Source: Sesamum alatum (taxonomy: Eukaryota > Streptophyta > Magnoliopsida > Lamiales > Pedaliaceae). From it: a DNA stretch of 64,000 bases. The notes beneath the pieces are model-generated. The model was not told the origin of the DNA. It saw only the letters and a list, made by a program, of their open reading frames with translations, and did not search any database. The DNA lies in contig JACGWO010000010.1 of the NCBI GenBank assembly GCA_034509735.1, positions 17,683,193-17,747,192 on the forward strand, given 5' to 3'. Numbering within the stretch: position 1 is the first letter of the stretch; each line of letters starts with the position of its first letter. The translations under genes and the position numbers were made by a program. Positions 31,982 through 42,148 of the stretch are shown here, one piece after another.

Positions 31982-33020
31982 TGGATGATCACGAGCCCTA
32001 GACCGAATGTATGGTTTAATTTTTCTGTTGGGCCTGTGTGCCTCTTTAAACTGCTTTTTCCTTCTCTCTTTCTAGTGCCTTGGAATAATAAGGCTTTCTA
32101 CCTCCCTCCTTATGTACTCCCCCCGGGTTTTTCGGTTGGGTTTCTATTTTTTAATATGTAATGAGAGTAGACTAGGAGTGAGGTTTCCATTTTTGTAATT
32201 GGTGGAGAAGAAGGAAGGACCACATGGAGAGCCCAGACCGGAGGTCCCTTGGCGTTTTCCATGAAGTGAAGAAAGAGAAAAAGAGACCAAGGCCCATCAG
32301 CATGATGATTGGGTTACTATTATTGTAATAGTATAGGACCAACCCTAGATTGACCATAGATCCACTGCGGGCTCAGTGGGTCGCATAGGATTTGGGCTCG
32401 TGATCATCCAACAGGGGCGTGCTAGGCTTTAATTTTGCATGTGGTTATTATGATGGATGAATGGCTTTTATTTATCATATAACTGCTATGGATGGATTTT
32501 ATTTATGCATTATGGATGAATGTATGGATATATTATGAGATCTCGGTCATTCACTACTCTCACATTGGTTGGACCAATGTTGAAATATTAGACCCTAGAT
32601 AAAGTGGACATGAACTCTAGGAGTTTGTCCATGCCTTCCAATCCGTGGCACAGTGAGGAAGCTGTTTTAGGTCAATAGCGTGGTCTCACGAGTCGTGGCA
32701 CGTTATTGTACTTAAAAGAAGCTGCATTGTGTCATGAACGAAAAATGGGCTGCTGTTACCTGTCTCACGAGTCGTGGGGGTACTAGTGGGTCCATGGCTC
32801 GGTCGATTGGGTCGGGTCTAACGCCTAATTAGCATGATTCGCTTGGAGTCCTCGGGATCATGCAAAAGGGTGAGGCAATAATCTTGGGAATCTCGTGGAA
32901 CGAGAATGGTATGGAATACCTCCCACAGGATCTTTTCCATGCGAATCGTAAAAGCGGGGTATGGGAAAAATCGCTGTGGATCCCAAGCCCACTAGGAAAG
33001 GATTTCCCGAAAACTACGTT
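31982..33020 (+). ncRNA. Candidate structured leader RNA domain (E2 reference copy)
   Basis: This is an ordered set of hairpins conserved in position and pairing, but not fully in sequence, across seven elements. P1: 31982-31998 pairs with 32394-32410 (17 bp). P2: 32361-32380, loop CGGGCT. P3: 32562-32580. Two CACGAGTCGTG palindromes. P6: TCTCGT/ACGAGA. P7: GGTAT/ATACC. In P3, three stem positions change with their partners across families; P1, P6 and P7 each show one compensated pair, and wobble intermediates occur. I infer an RNA acting in packaging, dimerisation or translation. DNA-binding palindromes are the alternative. It is not an independent transcript. Confidence 0.5.
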
Positions 33021-33151
33021 TGAGAGTACCGTGTTTTCGTATAAATAGTGGGAGGATTAAATGACTAAAGACCAAGCATTTAATTATTTCATCAAACCAC
33101 CGTCTTTATTTTCTGCTGATCGCGCGTTGTTTTCTAAATGTAGATTTTAAA

Positions 33152-34936
33152 ATGTCTAAGAACCCACTATCAACCATTCTTGAGACAAACAAATTCAATG
33201 GAACAAATTACAACGACTGGTTGTGCAATCTCAGGATAGTCCTAGATTACGAGAACCAAGGCTACGTCATGGACGAGCCTCTCCCTAGGACCTTACCGGA
33301 AGGATCCACGCCAGAAGAACGTGAGACGTTCGAGACTTGGCATAAGGATAACCGGAAGGTTCGTAGCATCATACTTGCTTCGATGACCAATGAGATTCAG
33401 AAGCAATATGAAAGGCTAGACGATGTCCCTTCCATAATGGCTCGCCTTAAGGATTGCTATGCAGTCCCGGACCGGCATACTAGGTATGTCGCGACCAAGG
33501 CGTTCTTTGGAACTAAAATGACAGAAGGATCCTCTGTACAAGAACATGGGGTTAAAATGCTTACCCTAGTGGAAAAGCTCGAGGACCTAAAGGCAGGTCT
33601 CGATAACGAAACGTACATAGATGTGATCCTTCAGTCACTCCCACCCTCCTTCGACCAATTTATCGTCAACTATAACATGAATACACTTGAGAAGGGCATT
33701 CATGAGTTGATCAATATGTTGGTGCAATACGAGGCAACGACTAAGAAGTCCACGCCTGCGGTATTGTTTGGAGGTGCTTCAACTTCCAAGACGAAAGGCA
33801 AGGGTGCCGGACGTTGGAAAAAGAAGAAGGGGAAGGGAAAAGCCGTCATAGCAGCTACGAACACTCAGAGTGTTCCCATTGCCAAAGAGGGGAAAGGCAA
33901 AGGAAAGGGAAAGGTTGTCTCCAAGCAACAGTCAAAGGCATATGACATATGTATCAACTGCCGTGAGAAAGGGCATTGGAAGAGAGAGTGCTCCAAACTC
34001 TTCTCAAACCAAGGTATATTTGTGATTGAGGTTAACATGGTCACTAATTCTGCCTCTTGGGTATTGGATACCGGCTGTGGAGCTCACATTTGCAATGATC
34101 TGCAGGTGTTGAAAAGAAGCAGAAAACTAAGTAGCGGGGACATGATCCTGAAGCTCGGAAATGGCAAGGCCATCTCGGCAGAAGCAGTAGGATCCGCCAC
34201 TTTAGTTATTAGTGATACCATTAGCATAGAATTAGAGCAAGTTTATTTTGTACCCAGTATGATTAAAAACATCATTTCCATTCCATTGTTAGACAATAAT
34301 GGTTATGAGTTTAAAATCAATAAAAATTGCTTTTATTTGATGAGGTGTGGAATTGCTCATCTACTTGGTACATTACATAATGGGCTCTATATCTTGCAAC
34401 AAACGAATTTCGTTCTTAACGCTCAACACAAACGGAAATTAGATAATAACGGGAATGCACGTCTGTGGCACGCTAGGCTAGGTCACATATCCCAAGATAG
34501 GATGAAAAGGTTGGTAGACTCAAAGAACCTAGAGGTTGGGGACTTGAGTGATCTACCAACTTGTGAATCTTGTCTAAGAGGGAAAATGACCAAGAAGCCC
34601 TTTGTAGGACAAAGCAGGCTTGCCACAGGTCTGTTGGACTTGGTCCATACAGACGTGTGTGGACCACTAAGGACGCAGGCCCGAGGTGGGTTCTCCTACT
34701 TCATAACCTTCACCGATGATCATTCACGGTATGGTTATGTTTACCTGATGAGGTACAAGTCTGAAGCTCTTGAGAGGTTTAAAGAATTCAGACTTGAAGT
34801 GGAGAATCAAACCAACTGCAAAATTAAAGTCCTACGGTCAGACCGAGGCGGTGAATACCTTAGTGCCGAATTCCTAGATTATCTAAAGGAACATGGTATA
34901 ATATCAGAATGGACACCTCCCGGAACACCACAGTGA
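33152..34936 (+). CDS. E2 gag, protease and most of integrase, ended by an in-frame TGA
   Basis: The frame starts MSKNP. Gag capsid-type region is at about 1-230 and a Lys/Gly-rich basic linker at 215-262. The CCHC zinc knuckle CINCREKGHWKREC (267-280) binds RNA, and protease LDTGCGAH has its Asp at about 306. Integrase HHCC (WHARLGH from about 440, CESC) and the catalytic Asp residues (HTDVCGP about 501, RSDRGGEY) are present. Codon 595 is TGA (34934-34936) where EA has TTA for Leu, one substitution, just before the catalytic Glu of the D,D35E triad. Gag and protease could still be made. Nothing in the context suggests programmed readthrough. Confidence 0.94.
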   Translation: MSKNPLSTILETNKFNGTNYNDWLCNLRIVLDYENQGYVMDEPLPRTLPEGSTPEERETFETWHKDNRKVRSIILASMTNEIQKQYERLDDVPSIMARLKDCYAVPDRHTRYVATKAFFGTKMTEGSSVQEHGVKMLTLVEKLEDLKAGLDNETYIDVILQSLPPSFDQFIVNYNMNTLEKGIHELINMLVQYEATTKKSTPAVLFGGASTSKTKGKGAGRWKKKKGKGKAVIAATNTQSVPIAKEGKGKGKGKVVSKQQSKAYDICINCREKGHWKRECSKLFSNQGIFVIEVNMVTNSASWVLDTGCGAHICNDLQVLKRSRKLSSGDMILKLGNGKAISAEAVGSATLVISDTISIELEQVYFVPSMIKNIISIPLLDNNGYEFKINKNCFYLMRCGIAHLLGTLHNGLYILQQTNFVLNAQHKRKLDNNGNARLWHARLGHISQDRMKRLVDSKNLEVGDLSDLPTCESCLRGKMTKKPFVGQSRLATGLLDLVHTDVCGPLRTQARGGFSYFITFTDDHSRYGYVYLMRYKSEALERFKEFRLEVENQTNCKIKVLRSDRGGEYLSAEFLDYLKEHGIISEWTPPGTPQ

Positions 34937-37204
34937 AATGGCGTCTCTGAAAGGAGGAACCGAACCCTGTTGGACATGGTTCGTTCCATGATGAGTTTTA
35001 CCAAATTGCCCCTATCGTTTTGGGGTTATGCATTAGAAACGGCAGCCAAGTTATTGAATTTGGCGCCTACTAGTGTAATGACCCAAACGCCATATGAGAT
35101 ATGGCACGGCAAGCCTGCATCCTACAACTACTTGAAAGTGTGGGGTAGCCCCGCATACGTCAAGAGGTTAGTGGGAGATAAGCTAGAATCCAGGTCTAGC
35201 CTATGCAGGTTCGTTGGATACCCTAAAGAAACTGCGGGTTATTACTTTTATGACCCTTTGGAACAAAAGGTATTTGTTTCAAGGAATGCAGTATTCTTGG
35301 AGCAAGGCTTCCCAGAGGATATCCAACCTGATGAGCTGATCCTTGAGGAATCAAGTGATGGAACTCAGTCATCAGAAACAGTCGCGGAAACCTCACCTAG
35401 AGGATTCAGGATAGACACTAGGAGGACTGACCTACCTAGAGAAGTCCAACATGCTAGGCATGAAGGACAACCTCAAGGCAGGCCAGCCCCGGCCCCTGAA
35501 CCGCCGGCTCCGATACAGTCAGCGCCCACAGTTACCACTAACGTTCCCGTTCTCCGAAGGTCCACTAGAGAATCCAGACCTCCAGTGAGATATGGATTTC
35601 TAGGTGCGACCGATCTTCTGGATAACGATCCTAAGACATACGGGGAAGCGATGTCAGACATCGACTCTGGGAGATGGCTTGAGGCCATGAAAACCGAAAT
35701 GGACTCCATGAGCGAGAACCAAGTTTGGAGACTTGTAGATCCACCGAAAGGTGTTAAGCCAGTGGGCTGTAAGTGGGTCTACAAGCGCAAACTCGGCGTT
35801 GATGGAGAGGTCACTACCTTCAAGGCTAGGCTTGTAGCTAAGGGATACACTCAACGACCCGGGGTCGATTTTGAGGATACCTACTCGCCAGTAGCCATGG
35901 CTAAATCCATTCGGATCCTGCTTGCCATAGCAGCATGGTATGACTATGAAATATGGCAGATGGACGTGAAAACGGCCTTCCTCAACGGTTTCGTTGAAGA
36001 AGAGATCTATATGGATCAGCCGGAGGGTTTCACGGTCGCTGGAGAAGAACAGAAAGTCTGTCGTCTCCAGAAGTCCATCTATGGCCTCAAACAAGCTTCC
36101 CGGAGTTGGAACATTCGATTTGATGAGGTAATACGGGGTTATGACTTCATCAAAAACGAATCCGACCCTTGTGTATACAAGAAGGTCAGTGGGAGCTCCA
36201 TAGTGTTCCTAGTGCTTTACGTGGATGACATTCTGCTCATTGGAAATGACATCAGAATGTTAGGAAACACGAAAGCATGGCTGTCAACCAAGTTTTCCAT
36301 GAAGGACTTGGGTGAAGCATCCTACATCCTAGGCATCCAGATTGTCAGGGACAGATCTAAAAGGATGTTAGGGCTCACCCAAAACTCGTATATGGAGAAA
36401 GTCCTAAAGAGATATCGAATGGACAACTCCAAACGAGGGTTCCTTCCTATGAGGCATGGGATCAAGTTGTCCAAGAAACAGTCCCCGCAGACTGATGAGG
36501 AACTTGAAAAGATGAAAGTCATCCCCTATGCTTCTGCCGTAGGTAGCATCCAATATGCGGTCCACTGCACCAGGCCTGACATTGCATACGCTTTGAGCGT
36601 GACTAGCAGATATCAGTCCTGTGCAGGAGAGGCACATTGGAATGCAGTTAAGGGCATCCTTAAGTACCTAAGGAGGACTAAGGAAATGTTCTTAGTCTAT
36701 GGCAATGGAAAACTAATTCTGGAAGGCTTTAGCGACACCAGCTTCCAGTCTGATGACGATGATGCCAAGTCTCAATCGGGGTATATATTCAAGCTCAACG
36801 GAGGAGTAGTGGCTTGGAAAAGTTCCAAGCAAGCAACCACTGCTGACTCCACCACTGAGGCTGAATACATAGCAGCTTCAGAAGCTGCCAAGGAAGCGGT
36901 TTGGATGAGAAACTACATCCAAGAGTTGGGTGTGGTGCCTAGCATCGCCGAGCCCGTTGTCATCCTCTGTGATAACAACGGTGCAATAGCGCAAGCGAAG
37001 GAACCGAGATCTCACCACCGTTCCAAACACATTCTTAGACGCTACCATCTTCTTAGAGAAATGGTAGGAAGAGGTGACGTTCGGATGGACCGAGTCAACT
37101 CAGCAAACAACACAGCAGACCCGCTGACAAAGCCTATGTCGCAAAGTGCTCATACGCAACATCTTGAGAAGATGGGGATTAGGCATATGGGTGATTGGCT
37201 TTAA
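34937..37204 (+). CDS. E2 integrase C-terminus, RT and RNase H (same frame, after the TGA)
   Basis: Same frame as the upstream part; the whole polyprotein would be 1350 residues. It opens with the integrase NGVSERRNRT motif, which holds the catalytic Glu. A Pro/Glu-rich linker follows. RT includes [27 protein letters not shown] and YVDD (1023-1026). RNase H has GFSDTSFQSD (Asp about 1195), TTEAEYIAA (Glu about 1236) and the DNNGAIAQAKEP block. It ends with ADPLTKP...MGDWL. No further stops or shifts are present, so RT and RNase H look functional if expressed. EA, by contrast, has intact integrase and RT but shifted RNase H. Confidence 0.94.
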   Translation, partial: NGVSERRNRTLLDMVRSMMSFTKLPLSFWGYALETAAKLLNLAPTSVMTQTPYEIWHGKPASYNYLKVWGSPAYVKRLVGDKLESRSSLCRFVGYPKETAGYYFYDPLEQKVFVSRNAVFLEQGFPEDIQPDELILEESSDGTQSSETVAETSPRGFRIDTRRTDLPREVQHARHEGQPQGRPAPAPEPPAPIQSAPTVTTNVPVLRRSTRESRPPVRYGFLGATDLLDNDPKTYGEAMSDIDSGRWLEAMKTEMDSMSENQVWRLVDPPKGVKPVGCKWVYKRKLGVDGEVTTFKARLVAKGYTQRPGVDFEDTYSPVAMAKSIRILLAIAAWYDYEIWQMDVKTAFLNGFVEEEIYMDQPEGFTVAGEEQKVCRLQKSIYGLKQASRSWNIRFDEVIRGYDFIKNESDPCVYKKVSGSSIVFLVLYVDDILLIGNDIRMLGNTKAWLSTKFSMKDLGEASYILGIQIVRDRSKRMLGLTQNSYMEKVLKRYRMDNSKRGFLPMRHGIKLSKKQSPQTDEELEKMKVIPYASAVGSIQYAVHCTRPDIAYALSVTSRYQSCAGEAHWNAVKGILKYLRRTKEMFLVYGNGKLILEGFSDTSFQSDDDDAKSQSGYIFKLNGGVVAWKSSKQATTADSTTEAEYIAASEAAKEAVWMRNYIQELGVVPSIAEPVVILCDNNGAIAQAKEPRSHHRSKHILRRYHLLREMVGRGDVRMDRVNSANNTADPLTKPMSQSAHTQHLEKMGIRHMGDWL

Positions 37205-37220
37205 AGGTCAAGTGGGAGAT
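37205..37220 (+). promoter_or_regulatory. E2 polypurine tract
   Basis: AGGTCAAGTGGGAGAT fills the whole space between the pol stop and the 3' LTR. It is identical to the tract in EA. Confidence 0.88.
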
Positions 37221-39205
37221 TGTTAGAATAGGTGACCATGTAAGCCAATTTTGGCGGGTATATGTAACCTATGTCTAGACAATTATAGGTGTTTTGATAA
37301 ATCATTAATGAATAAAGAAGTGAATTTTCATTTGGCATTACTTTGTTTGTGTTCACTTGCACCTATTTTTCCATATCTGTTCACTACGCAAACAGAGCCC
37401 ACGGACTGAGATTCGATTTCGGGGACTGGGACTACGCTTGGAGGTAGGTCCATGAAATCAGTCTTCCCGAATCAGTCCGGAAATCTCCAAGTCAAGGAAT
37501 CCCGAAAATGGGTACCGGGATTCCATTTGAGACTTGCACTAAGCATCTGCTGTCGTGTTTCATCGACGGGTGACGAGGATCGTCTAAGCAGTGTTAGTGG
37601 GTTAGCCTGCTAGGACGCAGCTGACTGAGGTGACTCGTGGGAACCGTCTTACGGAGGACCTTGAGTATGGTCTGCAAGGTATGACGAGTATTCCCGGTTC
37701 CAACGGTACAGGTCAAGTCCTTTGACTTGAGGAATTACTGAGTTTACCTGTACATCAGAACTGTATCTTAGATATGGTGAGAGATTGCCAGAATTATCTT
37801 TGGTAGTCATAAGCCATGTCTAGTGCAGTCCTGGTGTGCAAAGTGACAGTAGTTTCCAAAAAAGGATCTGTCTCCTGTCAATAGGTTTTGACAGTTGAGT
37901 CTCATGTATGCTCTAGGTCTTGTCCCTAAAACTGTGGCCACAGTGACTGAACAGAAGGGAAGGTTTCCCTTGCGGCGTTTAGTGAGGACAGACCGACACT
38001 TAGGTCCAAGATGGGTGCCTGCGTTATCCGTGCCCTAGACACTAAGTGATGAGACCGAAGACAGAAGGACAAGCATACTGTTAGAGCCTAAATGTTCATC
38101 CCTGAATATTTCACCTAGTCTCTAGTGCCATGGACCGTTGCTAGATGGCCACCCATGGTAACGGACGGATTCTAGGAATCCGACCAAGTCTAGCTGAATG
38201 GTGAACCTAAAGAGTCACACACTATCCACACACAATTAAATATTTAATTTGGAATTAAATATTGGAGTGAAGGAATGATTAAATTAGATTTAATCGGGAC
38301 CTTTATTTTTCTTGGAGAAATAATTCTTTCTATTTAATAGAAGGAATTAAATTGATAAATTGGATTTATCAAAGGGATTTATTTAATGGGCTTAAATAAT
38401 ATTTATATTTATTTTAGCCTCTTGGAAATATTTAAATAGGTTTTAAATATTTCCATTAAATTAAATCAACGGTTGAGATTAATGGGAGAGATGGATGGCT
38501 AGGATCGTTTTGACTAGGTCAAAACACTACTTTGACTAGGACTTTGACTAGGTCAAAATCCTAGTCAAAATAGAGTTCTTAAAAAGAGGAGTTTAAAGAG
38601 GATTAGACTCCTCTTCTATATAAACCCCTAGCATCCTACAAGTTGAAGGATGATGAAACTCCAACACACACACACAACACACACACACGGTTTCTCTCTC
38701 TCTCCCATCTCTCTCGTCCGCCCTCTCTCTCTCTCAAGAAAATAGTTTTCTTGATTCTTTTGTTCTTGGAACATTAGAATCTTGATGAATCAATACCATT
38801 AATTGATAATGTGTTATTGATTCATCCACTCCAAAATTATACACTTGTTCGTTGCTAGCACGACGTGCAAGATACGTGGGTGGATCGTGTGTCACGAATT
38901 AGAGGGTCTCAAAGACGGGATCTTGGTGCAAAACGGGGAACAACGCGTGTAACATTGAAGACGAAAACGACAACGGGTAGGTCTCGTTTTAAATTTTCGT
39001 CCTCTTTTATTTTCCAACCCTATGGCCTCCATGATTTATTTTATGTTATTCGTTCATGAGATACACCGAACGCCCGGGAAATTTCAAAGGCACACCCTTT
39101 GAAACGTGTTTTAATTTAAAAGCATGTTTAAATTCCGCATTTATTTTTAATTATACCGCGCTTCCGCATTCGCGCTTTTCCCGGGACGATCCACAATTCC
39201 TTTCA
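37221..39205 (+). repeat. E2 3' LTR
   Basis: This 1985-bp LTR runs from TGTTAGAATAGG to CCTTTCA. The all-family block is at 38114-38164, the W-box array at 38508-38569 and TATATAAA at 38617-38624. Differences from the 5' LTR are few and include GTAACATTGAAG near 38950 where the 5' copy has GTAGCCGTTGAAG. Confidence 0.96.
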
Positions 39206-39210
39206 AAAGC
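39206..39210 (+). repeat. Target-site duplication AAAGC, right copy (E2)
   Basis: This is the exact repeat of 28804-28808. The E1 pol reading resumes immediately after it on the minus strand. Confidence 0.96.
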
Positions 39211-42148
39211 CACATCAGGTCTAATGCACTGAACAACATACTGTATGCTGCCTACGGCTGAAGCATAGGGGATGTCCAACATCCTTTTAAGCTCCTTATC
39301 AGTCTTAGAAGACTGCTTCTTGGATATCTTAATTCCATGCCTCATAGGAAGGAATCCTCGTTTTGAGTTCTCCATCTTGAATCTCTTCAAGACTTTCTCA
39401 ATGTACGAGGACTGGGCCATTCCTAACATCCTTCTAGATCTATCCCTGTAGATCTTGATGCCAAGGATGTAGGATGCCTCGCCCATATCCTTCATGGAGA
39501 ATTGCATTGACAGCCAAGCTTTAGTGGTACCCAACATCTTAGCATCATTCCCAATGAGCAAGATGTCATCCACGTAAAGCACCAGAAACGCAACTGAGCT
39601 CCCACTGATCTTCTTGTATACACAAGGATCGGACTCGTTCTTGATGAAATCATATCCCCGTATGACTTCATCAAAACGTATGTTCCAACTTCGGGTATAA
39701 CCCCTTTTGGTGGATCTGCTAGGGTCCAAACCTTGTTTGTACCCATCGAGTCCATCTCGGATTTCATGGCCTCAAGCCACTTGTCCGAATCGATGTCCGA
39801 CATCGCTTCTCCGTACGTCTTTGGATCATTATCCAACTGACTGGTCAGGCCCAGAAATCCATACCTATCAGGTGCATGGGATACTCTGGCCGACCTACGG
39901 AGGACTGGAACAATATCAGTGGGAACTTCAGGCTCAGATGTCACTGCCGCCTCTTGGGGTTCCTCACTTGATTCCTCAAGGAGCACCTCATCGCGTCGAC
40001 TATCCGATGGAAAACCTTTTTCCAAGAACACTGCGTTTCGCGAGACAAAAATCTTTTACTCGGAGGGATCATAGAAATAATACCCCGCAGTTTCTTTCGG
40101 ATAGCCGATGAACCTGCATAAACTAGACCTTGAGTCCAGTTTATCTCCCACTAATCTCTTGACATATGCGGGGCAACCCCACACTTTCAAGTATTTGTAG
40201 GAGGCAGGCTTGCCATGCCATATCTCATATGGCATCTAGGATACCCTTTTAGATGGCGCCAAGTTCAAAACTTTGGCCACCGTCTCAAGAGCGTATCCCC
40301 AGAAGGAAAGGGGTAGTTCGGTAAAAACTCATCATGGATCGGACCATGTCCAACAGGGTCCGATTCCTCCTTTTAGACACACCATTAAGCTGCGGTGTTC
40401 CAGGAGGGGTCCACTGAGAGAGAATCCCATTCTCTTTTAGATAATCAGTAAACTCACCACTCAAATACTCTCCACCTCGGTCCGACCGAAGGGCTTTGAT
40501 CTTTCGACCGGTTTGGTTCTCTACTTCAAGTATGTATTCCTTAAACCTTCCAAAGGCTTCAGACTTGTACCTCATCAAGTAAACATAACCATACCGTGAG
40601 TGATCATCGGTAAAGGTTATGAAGTACGAGTACCCACCTCTAGCCTGAGTATTTAGTGGACCACAGACATCTGTATGGATCAAATCCAACAGACCACTGG
40701 CTAGCGTACTTTGTCCAACAAAGGGTTTCTTGGTCATCTTTCCTTTTAGACAGGATTCGCAGGTCGGTAGGTTGTCCAAATCGTCTATTTCTAGACTCTT
40801 TGAGTCCACCAACCTTCTTATCCTATCTTTAGAGATATGACCTAACCTCGCATGCCATATCTGTGCGTTATTATGATCATCACATTTTCGTTTGTGTTCT
40901 GCAGTCATAATCCAATTAGACTGTTGAAGTATGTACAGACCGTTGACCAATGTACCAAGCGAATGAGAAATACCATCTTTGATAATGAAAAAACCGTTTT
41001 TTTTTATGGTAAATTCATATCCCTCCTTATCAAGGACCGGGATGGAAACAATGTTTTTAATCATGCTAGGTACATAGAAACAGTCGTTCACAACAATCCT
41101 AACATGACTACTAATGGCTAACTCTAGTGATCCTACGGCCTCCGCAGCAACGGCCTTGACATCGTCTAGCCTCAGGATCATCTCATCCTTGGTTAGCCTT
41201 CTACTTCTTTGCAGTGCCTGCAGATCACTGCAGATTTGAGCACCACACCCGGTATCCAATACCCATGAAGCAGAATTAGTAATCATATTAACTTCAACCA
41301 CAAACACACCTGAGTTGGAGAGGAGTTGTGGGCACTCCCTCTTCCAATGCCCTTTCCCTTGGCAATGCATGCAGACATCATTTGCCTTGGACCGCTGAGA
41401 ACCACGGGCCTTCCCTTTCCCTTTGCTTGGTCCAACCAGAGCAACAGGGATGCCCGGAGCGTGAGCAAGGGCCACAACCGTCTTCCCTTTGCCCTTCTTC
41501 CTCTTCCAGCGTCCGGCCCTCTTGCCATTCGCCTTGGAGGTCGAAGCCTCTCCTATCAATACCGCCGGCGCCGACTTGTGGGTCGTTGCCTCGTATTAGA
41601 CCAGCATGTTGATCAACTCATGAATAGACTTCTCAAGTCCGTTCATGTTGTAGTTTACAACAAACGGGTCATAGGATGGAGGAAGCGACTGGAGGATCAC
41701 GTCAATGTACGTGTCATTGTTAAGCCCAGCTTTAAGGTCCTCGAGTTTCTCCACTAGGGAGAGCATCTTGACCCCATGACTCTGTACAGACGCTCCTTCA
41801 GCGAGCTTGGTGCCAAAGAATGCTTTTGTGGCGACATATCTAATATGCCTATCCGGAACCGCATAAACCTCGTTCATGCGGAGCATTATGGCGGAGACGT
41901 TGTCCAGCCTCTCATACTGAAGCCAGTATGATACTGCGTACTTTTCGGTTGTCCTCATGCCATTTCTCGAACGTCAAACGTTCTTCAGGCGTGGACCCCT
42001 CCGGTAAGTTGCTCGGTGGCGGCTCGTCCAAGACGTAGCCTTGGTTCTCGAAACCGAGGACAATCCTCAGGTTTCTCAGCCAGTCCGAGTAGTTCGTTCC
42101 GTTGAATTTGTTAGTCTCAAGAATCATGGTTAACGGGTTCTTAGACAT
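39211..42148 (-). pseudogene. E1 gag-pol, 5' and middle part: gag, protease, integrase, deleted RT
   Basis: MSKNP starts at complement 42148. A deletion of about 20 bases near 41925 shifts the frame. An in-frame TAA at complement 41596-41598 follows NMLV, at the same codon as in E00. Then a clean 424-codon stretch (40285-41559) holds zinc knuckle CMHCQGKGHWKREC, protease LDTGCGAQ, the HHCC region and both integrase Asp residues. The catalytic Glu is Lys (NGVSKRRN). An extra T near 40325 shifts the frame, and a further stop lies near 40060. RT is missing roughly 120 codons: DPPKGV is joined to RSWNIRFDEV (about 39695). YVDD remains at about 39570. The part is cut by E2 at RPDVAF. Confidence 0.9.

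Larger units (their letters stand above)
30802..33151 (+). other. E2 leader, 2.35 kb, CG-rich block plus structured domain
   Basis: This is untranslated and contains many upstream AUGs. After an AT-rich start comes the CG-rich hairpin array (31016-31620), then an AT-rich stretch, then the structured domain at about 31982-33020. That domain has a 17-bp long-range stem (31982-31998 with 32394-32410), P2 (32361-32380), P3 (32562-32580), TCTCACGAGTCGTG twice (32684-32697, 32763-32776), P6 (32891-32905) and P7 (32908-32920). It is the reference copy for comparing the other leaders. Confidence 0.8.
28809..39205 (+). mobile_element. Full-length copia retrotransposon E2 (family A), youngest of the nest
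   Basis: This complete 10.4-kb element has two LTRs of 1993 and 1985 bp that differ at only about ten sites by eye, PBS, 2.35-kb leader, gag-pol, PPT and exact AAAGC duplications. It is the innermost insertion and, with its near-identical LTRs, the most recent one. Coding capacity is complete apart from one in-frame TGA in integrase at 34934-34936. It is inserted between RT and RNase H of E1, in the opposite orientation. Confidence 0.97.

Noticed and set aside
37205..37220. Possible env-like third ORF between pol and the 3' LTR
   Set aside because: Only the polypurine tract fits between the pol stop and the LTR in E2 and EA, so there is no room.
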